Shown: positions 32,405 through 43,400 of the stretch, piece after piece | Numbering within the stretch: position 1 is the first letter of the stretch | How the letters are laid out: each line of letters opens with the position of its first letter | NCBI GenBank assembly: GCA_944472155.2 | Contig: OX235279.1 | Location: forward strand, 158,618,199 to 158,682,198 | Direction of reading: 5' to 3' | DNA from: Trichobilharzia szidati | Taxonomy: Eukaryota > Platyhelminthes > Trematoda > Strigeidida > Schistosomatidae | Length of the DNA stretch: 64,000 nt | Notes under the pieces: generated by a model | The model's input: only the letters and a program-made list of their open reading frames with translations | Told to the model about the DNA's origin: nothing | Database searches by the model: none | Program-made: the position numbers and the translations under genes

Positions 32405-32955
32405 ACTAAAGTTACTCTCAAGTCTGTGTGGAGGTCAACAGCACTCAGAATCAAAAATAAGATCCGGATTTTCAACTCCAATGTGAAGTCAGTGCTACTC
32501 ACCATACGCATCAGAGACTTGCATTGCTCGTCATAAAGAGCATCTCAAACAAACTACAGACCTTCATCAACAGCTGTCAACGCTCAATACTCAAGATCAG
32601 ATGGCAAGAAAAGATCAGCAACAGAGATCTCTGGCAATGAGCGAACCAACCCAGCAGGAACCGATTGTGAAACAAATAGGCAGGAAGAAATGAAGATGGA
32701 TTGGCCATACTCTTATGAAACCATCAAGTGACATCACTAGACAAGCCATCGTTCGAGTGGAACCCGCAACGGAAGCGGCGAGTTGGTCGTCAGTGCAATG
32801 GTGGGTGACTTGGAGGAGGTCATGTGAAGAGGAGATGAAAGCATGTGGGCAGACTTGGAGCCAGATGAAGAGTCTAGCAGAGAACCAAACACAATGAAGA
32901 CGTGTGGCTTAATCCCTATGTTCCTCTAGGAATTAAAGGAAATAATAATGATAAT
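32405..32955 (+). mobile_element. RTE-like LINE, young-looking 5'-truncated copy
   Basis: Starts within the TLKSVWRSTALRIKNKIRIF region and runs to the 3' block and an AATAATGATAATAAAT tail. From about 32411 to 32942 it is nearly identical, in opposite orientation, to 29697-30225; both include the same 60-codon frame. The tails differ, which fits two insertions from one source or one copied from the other, rather than a segmental duplication. Confidence 0.85.
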
Positions 32956-33099
32956 AAATTTGAAACAGTGGAGAGGGAAAGAAATTACATAATTTATAAA
33001 CAACTAAAACAATAGGACTGACGAAAATTACGTATGAAGTTTTAAGACGAATCAGGTCCATTGTAGATTTGTTAACTGAACAGACTGCTGTTGTATGCA

Positions 33100-33345
33100 G
33101 AGTTCAGGATTTCAGATTCGGATCGCCATTATTTCTATGGTTCGAAGAGGTTTGGTCCGTATTCCTTCAGCAAGATTTCCGCACACTGAGTAGATAACTC
33201 TGCAGTTGGTTTGCGTGTTCACTCGATATCCTGAGCTGATCAGAAATTCCAGAGTACCTCCAGCCGTGGAGGCATCTTCCTTTTTTCCTTTTTGTAAAAC
33301 CATGAAAGAGTAAATGTTTGGTGATATTATGTGGATAGGATGCAG
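33100..33345 (-). mobile_element. PLE endonuclease C-terminal fragment
   Basis: Minus frame: STAGGTLEFLISSGYRVNTQ, then NCRVIYSVCGNLAEGIRTKP and LRTIEIMAIRI. This corresponds to EHL-TGH-V-N, F-VIY-V-NLP-GIR and L-EA-AI of the family. The GIY-YIG half is absent and GH has become GY. Confidence 0.65.
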
Positions 33346-33629
33346 TCAGTACAACCAAAATGGTGAAGATTTGAGACTCTGCTGGTCACAAGGCAATAGG
33401 CAAATATTTTTAAGTTTTGTTTCAACAAGATCACAGCTGTCTATGAATTCACTTATCCAGATTATGTAATCTAAGCAGCTGAGCATTTGATCAACCGGAG
33501 ACATTTGATTAAAATCTGTTTCTAAATGTAACTGTGTTACGCAACATTTGTAATAGATTTCAACAAAGAACATTTGAAGAAAAGGTTAGTCAAAAATTAA
33601 ATATACGGTGAAAAATTGAAATAACTAAA

Positions 33630-33862
33630 CCGTTCATTGGTAGCATTGCGGTTAGGACGCTCAACAACAGTGCACATGGTCCGGGGTTCAATCCCCGGCC
33701 AACGCACCCCTTTACCTCGCTAAGCCAGGAATAATGCTGGTGAAGAGGAAAGGTTGGGCATGAAGCTAGCAACCCCATCACTTAAAAATGAATACCACTG
33801 CTACAGAAACTTCAAGCCATTAGCTTGAAGCCCCATGTTCCACTGGGGAACGTGAAGGAAAA
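33630..33862 (+). mobile_element. Family B SINE, nearly full length
   Basis: Head TTGGTAGCATTGCGGTTAGG, an anticodon-like arm with ACATGGTCC, B box GGTTCAATCCCC, acceptor-like CCAACGCACC, then GAGGAAAGGTTGGGCATGAA and the 3' tail CATGTTCCACTGGGGAACG with an A-rich end. Confidence 0.8.
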
Positions 33863-34924
33863 ACAAAAATCGTTCTTAACTGTTTGTCGCACATTTTCTA
33901 CAAGTTATATGAAATTTTAAATGCTACCAAGAGAGCAAAGTTGCCTGTGTTTCAAAACGTTAAGAATCAAAAGAAATTTTTTTTCTAAATGTAGGCTTTC
34001 TTCAATCTCCACTTTCAATATACTGACATTATGCGGACAGTAACACAGACGGTCGCATTTGAATATAAACAAACGCCTGAAGAAAGTAATCAACCGATCA
34101 GCATATACATATATGCTGTGTGGCAAGTGTTAAGCTAACAACAGTCACTAATATAGCAAGCAACATACACCACCACCAACAACAACAGCACAGACAAAGC
34201 GACAAACAGAAGACATCGCCAAAGGCAATAATCATGATACAGGACACTTACAATAAGTAGAGAGAATATGGCACTTTGTAGGCTGTTTGTTACTGACCAG
34301 TGGACATAATTTACGGGTTGTATTAAGAATTGGTTCTCACATTTTCCGATGTGATTCATTAACCAGTGCTTTATTATTCTGGATTTAATGTGCTTTTTAT
34401 TCTGTGTGTATGTATAAATATTTCCGGATATTCACCTATTTGCTATAAGTGGCTTTTACAAAAAGACCATTTTCTTAAATAAAATGGTCGCCTAATGGTA
34501 AAAATACACTTTAAGAGCAGGAATTAGGCACCAGTAATGTAATGATGTGGTTTTAATATATTTTATTGCCAAAATCAGTGGCTTAAATGAATAGTCAATA
34601 TGACAGGTCAGACTGACTGCCCTCAGTGTTTCCCTGCATTTATTGAAAACGCTTGCGGCCACCGACTTTTTTAATCTCATAACTACTAAAAAGTGTTATA
34701 GCTATGCAAAATCATAAATATCGCCTTGTGAATAATTTTCAGACTGAATATACTTGCGCTGTATAGTTAATCTGATTATCAAAAGATGACAGGGAAGATG
34801 TGTATACGTGGGTGTTGAAGAATACTTAAATGTATGCTGAACTCCGTTATTCAAATTTTTAGTCTGTGTTAGTTTTTCTGATAAATAATTTTCACAGAAC
34901 TAAGTAAATTCACTTATTAAATTT
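33863..34924. other. No gene or recognised repeat
   Basis: AT-rich with no coherent frame. A weak CAACAACAACAG patch lies near 34173-34187. Confidence 0.5.
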
Positions 34925-35375
34925 AAAGACAGTAAACTGATCATTTGAAAGAACTTTCAGTGCCGCAGAACTACAAATCAGTTTCTTAACCAGACCGTTA
35001 CTGATACAATACACCAAAGATAAATTACCAAAGATGGCGAGATGAATGTGTGCATATAAATTCAACTGCTCAAGTGGAGCTAGTTATATAGGTAGAACTC
35101 AGAGGAATTTATCTTTACGCGCTCGTGAATACGTCTTTGTTTGGCTTGAAAAAAGTGTAAACAAATCAATAAACAGTGCCATTTTGTCTCACATCAAAAT
35201 AAATGAGTCATTTACGGTTGTACCCAACAATCTGCCTAAATGCATACCCTTACGCCGTTTAGCTATAGCGAAAGCTATGGATATTAGTAAGAAAAAACCG
35301 GACCTTTATGCACAAAAGAAGTACATTTATCCTCTTTGTTTGCCCTGGCCTTCTATAAGGTCAGGAGGGACATAA
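34925..35375 (+). pseudogene. PLE GIY-YIG endonuclease, compact copy
   Basis: Frame 35046-35375 (109 codons) opens with CAYKFNCSSGASYIGRTQRN and LSLRAREYVFVWLEKSVNKS. The two GIY-YIG signatures are present as AYK...YIG, and the helix arginine is kept, but the family E-H is E-Y. The segment NESFTVVPNNLPKCIPLRRL lacks about twenty residues compared with 31219-31853, an internal deletion. The C-terminus has KPDLYAQKKYIYPLCLPW. An upstream remnant begins near 34925 with stops. Confidence 0.75.
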
Positions 35376-35864
35376 TCATCCATATTTTCATATCATATTA
35401 TGCCTTTCTTATTACTTTCCACATGGTTTATTTTACTCCGTTATTACCTTTTTTATGTGTCAAACTTTTGTAATTTACACCAAGCTTAATAAGCTTAGTA
35501 TTTTATTACAGTTCACAATTCAGCCTCTATTTTGTCTCTACACTCCATATCTGTCAACACTTGAACTCACATTCAGTTTACCCCAGTTTTTGTTATTTAT
35601 TTGTATGTATTTTGTGGTATTCATATCCCCAGTACACCACTGAATACAACTCACCCCACCAACCCTCAATCAAACTTATATTCTGTTAACTATAAATACA
35701 TTAGTATGTCACCCAATTGTCTATTCACACTTTGTCTTCTGTTCTGAATGACTGCACACTTGAATAATGAACTATCACTCTATATTATACATGGACCCAA
35801 ATACAGTTTTCGATATAATTTTCACATGCTCTTAATAGCTATTTGTACTATAATATTCATGGTT
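35376..35864. other. Probable PLE 3' untranslated sequence
   Basis: AT-rich sequence between the GIY-YIG frame and the end-repeat motif at 35865. No independent feature. Confidence 0.4.
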
Positions 35865-35925
35865 TTATAACTATGCAGCCTGAAGAAGAATTTATGGAAA
35901 ACAATCTTGTTCTGATTACATTATG
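35865..35925 (+). mobile_element. PLE terminal motif
   Basis: GCAGCCTGAAGAAGAATTTA followed by TGGAAAACAATCTTG. It has the order CUGANGA-short arm-GAAA, the same pattern as 23180-23215, where it also follows a PLE endonuclease. Stem II is very weak, so I do not call it a working ribozyme. Confidence 0.4.
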
Positions 35926-35989
35926 GTGATTTCTAATTTATAGAGAATTAACTTTGTGGTAGAATGAAAGACTCACTGGATGTAGAACT

Positions 35990-37405
35990 CTGCCACTACG
36001 GAACTAGCTGGATTCAGGAAAGGCGAATCATGTGTTGATCAAATCTTAACTCTACGCATCGTCATCGAGCAAAGCATAGAATGGTAGTCAAACCTCTAGC
36101 TTCATAGATTTCGAAAAGGCCTTCGACAGCGTTTACCGAGAATTAATTTGAAAACTGCTTCAACACTATGGCGTGAAGCGACCCAGGTCTTTATCAACCT
36201 CATTAAACAGCTGGCTATATGACAACGCCAAGTGTAAGGTGATCCACAACGGAAAACTCAGTGGAGTCTGCCTATCGCTGACGGTATTCTTAGTTGTGAT
36301 GGACTGGATTATGCTCCAGACGGTGGGGATTGAGAAATCGCGAATACGTTGAACCAATGAGAAGACTCTAGAAGATCTGGTTCTCACGCGTGAATAATAT
36401 ATGTCTAATGATAAACAAACTCGAAGACTTACGAAAACCGACTAACCAGCTGAAGAGGCTGGCAGCGAAGACAGGACTGGAGGTGAAGAAGATAACCAAC
36501 CAAAAGCGCCAGCAACAACAACGAACACCAATCACCATCAACAGCAGAGATTTGACAGAGATTACTTCCATCACTTATCCGTCTGGGAAGCATCGTTTTA
36601 ATTTCAGGATGAGGCACGGAAGAAGATGTGAAAGTCAGCTGGAGTCGGAAACGCAATATACGCCTTCATCAATCTGAAATCGATTTGTAAATTTTCTGCA
36701 CTAACTCAGCATAAAGAACAAGATTCGGATTTTCAACACCAGTGTCAGTGCAGTCAGTCAGTTCTTCTATTTGGCTCAGAAACTTGGCGAGTCACAAAAA
36801 CCTTCTCCAACAACCAGCTGAAGACTTTAATCAGCAGATGCCTTCGCTGGCTCAATATTGAAGTTCAAATGACCGTCCAGAATGAATAAGCAACAAGAAA
36901 CTCTTACTGGGAACAAACCAAACAAGAGCCGATCGCTCAACAAATATGTAGGAGAAAATGAAGATGATTTTGATGTATTTGTATTCTCTGAGCTGAATGG
37001 TTTATTTGTGAAGCTTTAATCGCCCCATTAAGCAACACCTTCAGAGCATACTTCAATTTAAAGCTCAGAGAATACAACTACATCCAAATCATCCAACTGA
37101 GCTACAAATCCTCTCCATCATATTTAAATCTTACGAGCGAAAATGGAGATGGACCGGGCATACTCTGAGGAGGCCATCAAATGACATCGCCTGCAATGCA
37201 GGCCATAGCCAAGTGGAATACCAATCGGAAGTGACTATTAGGTTGTCAGTGCGAGGGTGACATGGAGGAGATAGTGTAGGTTGTAAGAGAAGATGACGGA
37301 TTACAGTCAATCGTGGACCCAGCTGAAGAGGAGAGCAGACAACAGAACAAAGTGGAGATGTGTTGTTGAAGCCATGTGTTGCACTTAGAACCCAAGGGAA
37401 TAATG
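35990..37405 (+). mobile_element. RTE-like LINE with an internal hairpin insertion
   Basis: The longest RTE piece. It starts upstream of motif A (LTGCRTLPLRN-like, then SCVDQILTLRIVIEQS), has FIDFEKAFDSVYRELI near 36100-36150, NGKLSGVCLSLTVFLVVMDW near 36255-36310, a disrupted FADD region, then SRDLTEITSITYPSGKHRFN (36390-36677), NKIRIFNTSVSAVSS and TRTMEMDRAYSEEA-like 3' codons, and a tail GAATAATGATAATAAA. Stops and frameshifts are numerous. A foreign segment of about 180 bases interrupts it at 36961-37138. Confidence 0.8.
36961..37138. mobile_element. Hairpin (MITE-like) insertion in the RTE
   Basis: Left inner arm GATGTATTTGTATTCTCTGA and right arm AGAGAATACAACTACATCC are inverted relative to each other over about 34 bases. 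The segment has no counterpart in other RTE copies, where AGGAGAAAATGGAGATGG is continuous. The flanks repeat GAAAATG (36954-36960, 37139-37145). About 50 bases lie outside the right arm, so the inverted repeat is not strictly terminal. Confidence 0.6.
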
Positions 37406-37699
37406 ATAATAAAAACCGTCTGTGTTGACATGGGAGATTATAAAATATTTTTGTCTATGATATCAGTCACTTAACATCCTCTTTATTTAGGGCATTGCAG
37501 GTCAATCTTATCGAAAGGAATTAAAAGTGAGATTATGTAAATATAAAATCTGAACACATATTTTCAGAAAAAAACACAGTCACCTAGTTAAATTCACACC
37601 TATCCTCAGATAAAAATCAAGGTATATATAAGACTGTACGTGAGAAAGTCATCAAAATCTTTGTCTTATGTAGATATTATTCTTATAATTCGTATATGA
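37406..37699. other. No gene or recognised repeat
   Basis: AT-rich spacer after the RTE tail. Confidence 0.5.
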
Positions 37700-37990
37700 A
37701 TTAAGTGGCTGTTCCAATCTGCGCTGCTGGAAATCCACAGCATGATCCTGCAGTTCAAACCTCACAACAATATGAGACAGCATCTCCGTGTGTTCCTCCT
37801 GTCAATTCAATAATATTAGGGCTGGTTGGCCAGATTATAAAAATTTTCTATGCACCGGAAGGCCATTTCTCATGCTTGCAGCCAAGCTCATAAGCGGTAT
37901 AGGCAGTTTTGAGTCAACCGAAAAAGCCGAATTAGTTCAAACCGCCCCCCATCTCGAATTCCGGTTACCCACATGGATGAACCAGTAATA
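37700..37990 (+). other. Unassigned patch with coding-like composition
   Basis: A GC-richer stretch with an open frame of 62 codons (37705-37893) rich in proline, glutamine and serine. I do not recognise it. It could be an exon scrap, a retroelement piece or chance; there is no supporting motif. Confidence 0.25.
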
Positions 37991-39014
37991 CGTTAAGTCA
38001 AATTCTCAATCTACACAGTTTGAAATGAAATTTTACTAACGTTTCACTTGGAAACCGAACTGAGTCACCACCAAGAGAAAGGGTCATCCAAAGTTAACAA
38101 AAACTTTTACCTTGCTAAGAAGGAAGCACTACTTGTTAGCGTGAGTGTTCTCCGACTACTCATTTCAGAGTCAGTAGTATATGGGATAGGGTAATTGTCT
38201 TTGCTTTCTTGACTATCGTGTATGGTATCAAGCAAATCTCATATAATGTGATCTCGAATATTGTGATTACAAATAACTACTGAAAAACCAAGTTTTTATT
38301 GTACTTAACTGTTTACTACAACCCTTGTAACAAAACCAACCTAAAACCCCTGGTGAATTCCATTGATTATTTATTTGACGTCATGTTTAAAACGATAACT
38401 GTATGAAATCACGGCACAAAAAACAAACGTACTCATCATCAACTTTACACAGATACTTTGTTGAAACGCTATTCATGACGTGAATGAACTGTTCTCAGAC
38501 TAACAGAAAAAAACTGTATCTGGATAGTAAGATACATATTTTTTTAAAGTTTTTTTCTTCAATTTATCAGTTTTACCCAGAGTGATCACAGGTTTTCTTT
38601 TCGTTTATTTTATTTATGTTGGTTGGACTAGTTCAAACTAACAGCTCAGTAGCTTCTTTTATTGACCATATGAACACAAATAAAAACTGCATAACAGTAA
38701 GTTGTAGGGAAATTCAACTGACAGATGAAAGGGATTCAGTCAGGCTTCATACTCTTTCTCCCTATCCCTCTCTCTCTCTCTTAGCAGTCAATATTTATGC
38801 TCCTCCAACTTAACATAAAATAAAGGTTCACTCATTTCAAGAATACATACACATATTCGTTAAAATAACAAATAAAACAAAAACGAGAGGATACGCGATA
38901 GTCTCATGGACACTGTTCAAGGAAGAGAAGAAAATTGATAGTTGTAGTATTAATAGTATTGGTAGTAGTGTTAGTATTAGTAGTAGTGGTAGTAAGTGGT
39001 CATAAAATATACAG
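37991..39014. other. No gene; simple-sequence patches
   Basis: A CT run at about 38766-38781 and a degenerate TAGTAG/ATTAGT triplet patch at about 38938-38997. Confidence 0.5.
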
Positions 39015-39200
39015 AATTGACAGAAGTTGAAACTGATGGTCCATTGGATCAGATCCCACCTGGCTGAATGCTTTATGCGCTTGCCTTTTAACTGGAAGGT
39101 CCAAGGTTCAAACTCAGGTGCTTCTGATTCTTCTCTAACCGAAATCAGCTCATGATGAAATCCTGTAGCCAATCAAATCCCCGCAAAACCAACACTTGAA
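39015..39200 (+). mobile_element. Family A SINE with the hammerhead deleted
   Basis: AGAAGTTGAAACTGATGGTC body, tRNA-like CTGGCTGAATGC, B box AAGGTTCAAACTC, then directly a 3' end (CTCTAACCGAAATCAGCTCA, CAAAACCAACACTTGAA). The ribozyme segment between B box and 3' end is missing. Confidence 0.65.
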
Positions 39201-39617
39201 CATACAGAGTTGTTTAATATTGATTTTCTTCTCTAGAGTGAATGAAGTCTCTTCTTCCCTTGAAAGAAGCTAGTGAGTAGATAATTTTGTTGCCCAGTTG
39301 AATAAAGTGTTTATTAATTGTTTAAAAGAATCATCAAAATAATTTCATGTTACTTTATAACCTCGAATTGTTTTGAATAGTTGAAAAAAGGAATGATTCA
39401 TCTATCGGGGAGTGAAAGTTTACAAAAGTAAAGTAAAGAGTTGATAAGCAGCAGTTTAATGACAGCTATCCATCCATCAACAAGAAAATTTATATAGAAA
39501 ATCGAATGAATTAAGAAATTAAAAATAGATATAAAAGTTTGAATTTCACCTATTCTGCTAGCTCATAAAATGCAGAATGAAGTACAACGAACTTTGAGTT
39601 TCTTTTTTCTGTGTTGA

Positions 39618-40050
39618 AATTCAGTCAGTCAGTCAATTAGTCAGCCTATTTTTTGTAAAACTTCCAGGGACAATACTGATCACAGGATTTCATCATGAGC
39701 TGACATCGGTTACAGAACCGGTGGAAAGCCATCACTGGATTACTGGACAGCTGTTTCATTAGTCTAGTTTGGGACTCTTCACCAGTACGCACCCACCGGG
39801 GTTCCAACTCAAGATATTCTGGTTAACAACGCGTGGCCGTAGACCATTAAACCTGACCAGAAGGTCGGTGGTTGGAACCCCGCTGGGTGCGTACTACTCA
39901 AGAATCCAAATCTAGACCGACGGAACAGCTGTCCAGTACTGCCAGGTCTTCCGGTGTTTCTCTAACCGATATCAGCTCATGATAAAATCCTGTGATCAGT
40001 ATGTTCGCCGAGAATTTTACAATAAGTGGACTGACTGGCTGACTGACTGA
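39618..40050. repeat. Large imperfect palindrome containing two family A arms
   Basis: Left arm 39618-39845 and right arm 39850-40050. The inner part is family A (hammerhead region, B box as GGGTTCCAACTC on the left and GGTTGGAACCCC on the right, and 3' ends). The pairing continues outside the SINE: CTGTGATCAGTAT, TTTTACAA and the CTGACTGACTGA tetranucleotide at both borders. A pair of independent SINE insertions would not make the flanks complementary. Confidence 0.75.
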
Positions 40051-40169
40051 GTGGATTTTAATACAGAAAAGTGGAATTCAAAGGAACTATACTGAGCAGA
40101 AGTGTACGGGAGAAAGAATTGTAAATTGGAAAAATATAAGGAATAAGTAGATATAAGAGGTTACAAAGA

Positions 40170-41115
40170 CTGAATGCATCTTTGACTCCAGAAGATGGTG
40201 TTGAGTCACATAATCAACAGTCTTCAGTAACTTGTTCTTAGCATCTGCAACCAGGCAGTGTATGCCTCTCTACGTGGCTGAAACAAACCATCAAACACTT
40301 CATGGGTTGATGCCCAGTTTTGATTTCACTACTGTTTTCCAACGTAATCCAGTGTCAGCCATCAATTCCCGTTGAGCAAGGCAGTGGCTAGGCATGAGCA
40401 TCACTTTTCCAAGACATCAGAATCAATGTAGTATAACAGCCTTATCAGTTGACTCGCCTTCCTTACCTAGTACTCTACGCCTAAACCCAATATTGCTCAC
40501 CATATTATACCATTTAACAAGGGAGACAGACGGTTAGTCTTTTTATGTCTTCCACTTTCAGTGACCCTATCGCATAGTGAAAAGGGAAGACAAAGCAAAC
40601 TGTTGTGCGTTAAACACGTCTGGATATTATGACTAAGCCAGAGGTGACTTAAATTGGCAAATGTAAAACCATCCTTTTATATCTGAGTTGAGATTTCGTC
40701 ATCAGTCAGTGCGCTGGGGCTGATGCAACCGAGCGAGTAAGTGAAATGATCAACACGCTCTACCACTTCACTTTAGATTACTCCTACAGCATCGTCTTTC
40801 ACTTGACAGGAGCAAATCACAAGCCAAGGATTCAGAGATTTCTGCTCTGGGTGTTCAAGTGACACCATATTTTGTCAGTGTCTTCAATTACGAGGACAGT
40901 ATGACTCGCATACTGTAAGTAAACAAGACTGTTCCCTGATGACGCATGAATCTCTAAGTCTCTAAAGTTGGTTAAGGTAAATGTCATTACTAACTATATG
41001 ATAAAGTCAAATAAAAGTGGGGATAGTGGGTCTCCCTGACGTACGCCACTGGTTGTCATCAATTCAGATAGCGACTTTCCTTGAACTTTTATACGGTTGA
41101 GTGAGTTTGCAATTA
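40170..41115 (-). mobile_element. LINE group E, reverse transcriptase to C-terminus
   Basis: Minus strand: IIANSLNRIKVQGKSLSELM, then TTSGVRQGDPLSPLLFDFII (about 40990-41110), the canonical motif B of a LINE RT. Further on, a long broken stretch corresponds to the thumb and connection regions, with LSPSALTDDEISTQI-like and LRLSHNIQTCLT-like words. The C-terminal VSNIGFRRRVLGK-like and CLAQRELMADTGLRWKTVVK-like segments lie near 40330-40500. It is the longest E copy here and shows the domain order of the truncated copies at 3030-3600 and 53640-54240. Inactive. Confidence 0.75.
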
Positions 41116-41164
41116 TCTTCATGTGAATATATACCATTCAAGAGCATAATGATTAACATGTGTC

Positions 41165-41425
41165 TTTCTCAAGATCGGCCATGTGTTGACATCAGGTAGA
41201 GAGCCATTGGAAAACCTCGAGTACTGGACATCTGTTTCAGTACCCGCCAAACTCTGAACCAGGTTACAAAGCGATCTCCTTCGCTATTCATCCACTTCTA
41301 TAGAACCAAATGGCCAGTTGAATTCTAACTTCTGCCGGCAGACAAAGTTACCGGAGAGTATCTCTTCTCACAATCAATCCAATGGACTCATCATCAGAAC
41401 TCCAGGCAACCTCATCCTGTGGTTA
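41165..41425 (-). mobile_element. Family A SINE, diverged copy
   Basis: GTTGACATCAGGTAGAGAGC, CATTGGAAAACC and AGTACTGGACATCTGTTTC on the left, then a shortened hammerhead region, a decayed B box and ATTCTAACTTCTGCCGGCAG. Deletions remove most of the ribozyme. Confidence 0.6.
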
Positions 41426-41619
41426 TTCACAAGTGAGAATAAGATTAGACTTTCAGTCAAATTCCGCTTCAAATAGCTGCCTCAATCTGGTGACCGAAGT
41501 TATTTGTTTTTCAGTTTAAATCATTTCACTGTGAGATTTCCAATCCGGAAAAAAAATTCAATTTTGAAGTTATATTACTGAAAAGTAATTGACTTTTTTG
41601 GACAGTTTCCTTCTCTTAT

Positions 41620-41770
41620 GGGTAAAATTTATTTTGATCAAGTCTCGCAGTATTATACAGTAATATTTACTGATGACAACGTTTCGAGCACAATTTATTA
41701 CTGCTCATAATCCCAATATCAATGGGAATTATACTCTACCACAGTGCACAAGTTTTATTCTTATATCAAT
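41620..41770. mobile_element. PLE end repeat
   Basis: Minus-strand hammerhead-like core ATGAGCAGTAATAAATTGTG then CTCGAAACGTTGTCATCAG (41670-41725). It is followed on the plus strand by TATACTCTACCACAGTGC, the same word found at 17210, 50895 and 58750. Confidence 0.6.
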
Positions 41771-42403
41771 TTCCTTCTCGTTTCAAATGTATTTTCAAAC
41801 GTACAGATTTATTACACAGGTGACTAAAGTACACTTTATGACATAACTAAGAAAAATTTCATTCATAATTCGCAGCTTGTCTTCAAGTTATAGTCATTGT
41901 CTATAAGACAGCAAAAGAAATGTAGGCGATAAAGGATAGGTAGCATAACTAAGAAAATTAGTTAGTTTAGGTGAACACACCCATTTCACACCCGTCGACT
42001 GTTTTCCTAACGTAGTGTAAAAAGAAACATTCACTTGATCTGTAATGGATTCAAAGCGTGCCATTTATTCAAAATTTTAATGCCGCTCCAGAGTAGAAAA
42101 TAATTTCCCGAAAGCTGCATTCTGAAGTAATACCAGATGCAGAACCTTGGAAAACTATGAAAGCATGAACAGCTGACCTCAATTTCTACAACAATGAGTA
42201 CTCTGATAGGTTTCAAACCTACGGCAAGAAGCCAGGATCGTGGAGTTCACAGATAATATTCATCCGCGGTGGGATTATCCACTAACTGGAAGAAGTTAAG
42301 ACGGTTCAATAATAAATGTTTTCACTTTGTTAGCCGAAGGTTTTGACTGGGTTGTGGGCCTTGAGTGTCACACTAAGATAAAATACTTGTGTATTATTTA
42401 AGT
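41771..42403. other. No gene or recognised repeat
   Basis: AT-rich spacer. Confidence 0.5.
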
Positions 42404-42415
42404 ATTACCTAGCTG

Positions 42416-42652
42416 GTGCGTTGGTGGCATAGTGTTTAGGACGCTCGACGACCATGCGCATGGTCCGGGGTTCGATCCCCGGCCGACGCACTCCTTTAGG
42501 TCGCTAAGCCGGAAATAATGATGGTGAAGAGGAAAGGTTAGGCATGAGGCCAGCAACCCCATCCTGTCAAACAAACACTGCTACAGAAACTTCAAGCCAA
42601 TAGCTCGAAGCCCTATATTCTACTGGGGAACGTGAAGGAAATGAAAGAAAGA
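42416..42652 (+). mobile_element. Family B SINE, full length with target-site duplication
   Basis: Flanked by ATTACCTAGCTG at 42404-42415 and 42653-42664. The head folds as a tRNA: TGCGTTGG pairs with CCGACGCA as acceptor stem, the T arm is CCGGGGTTCGATCCCCGG, the D-like arm includes GCATAGTGTTTAGGACG, and an anticodon-like arm is built on ACCATGCGCATGGT. Middle block and 3' tail follow (ATTCTACTGGGGAACG). This is the reference copy of family B in the window. Confidence 0.9.
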
Positions 42653-42664
42653 ATTACCTAGCTG

Positions 42665-43204
42665 ATATCAGTTTTCGATGAAATCGACTATAAGTGGATA
42701 AACCGGAGATTTCCAGGTGAATTTTCTGGCTAATTTCATAATTAAAATGAGCACTTTCTCCCTAATCTACTGCAAAATTTTCTACCTTTAAGCTGTAATG
42801 CATTATTAAGACAGAAAACTTCCGAAATAGACACAGAATATGCATAAAGTAACAACAGCAGTCATATGTGACAAATTACAAATACCTTACACTGATATCA
42901 CCATTTGCACATGTTCTGCATACTGTACTTGTTTTGTCTTCTATTTGTGTTATTTCACACAAGAATCTATCATTTTAATTCTCCTTCATTTACTCCATCT
43001 CTCCGTTATTCAGTATTCTTGCAGAAGACATCACACACACAATATATTACTGATGAGATCTAGTCAGTAGCACCCGCTAAATTGTGATTTTATTTTTATT
43101 TCATAGCAGTCTATCTTACTAGCAGCTATTAGAGTCATTACACAAATTATCTAGCTATTTACACCTGAACACTAGATATTTTACGTTAGAGACTTCAATT
43201 ATCA
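42665..43204. other. No gene or recognised repeat
   Basis: AT-rich spacer. Confidence 0.5.
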
Positions 43205-43400
43205 GTGAATAGTCTACGAGCTTGCCTTGTAAACGGAAGTTTCTCGGTTCGAACCCGGACAGTGGGTGTGTACTTTCAATGAGCCCCAAACTAGGCTGAC
43301 GAAACAGGTGTCCAGTACACCCCGGGCGGTTTTCATTTGTTCTTTAACTGACATCGATGCTTGATCAAACTCGTATGAAATCGAATACCTACAAGCAAAC
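43205..43400 (+). mobile_element. Family A SINE, 3' half
   Basis: GTCTACGAGCTTGCCTTGTA, B box CGGTTCGAACCCG, a hammerhead remnant (stem II CCC/GGCTGAC, GAAA, stem I strand CAGTACACC), then a 3' end TTCTTTAACTGACATCGATG. The first core strand is damaged (TTTCAATGA). Confidence 0.65.

Noticed and set aside
33630..33865. Hammerhead in family B
   Set aside because: The GTAAAGAGGAAAGG-like middle block has a GAAA but no CUGANGA strand or stem II in any copy.
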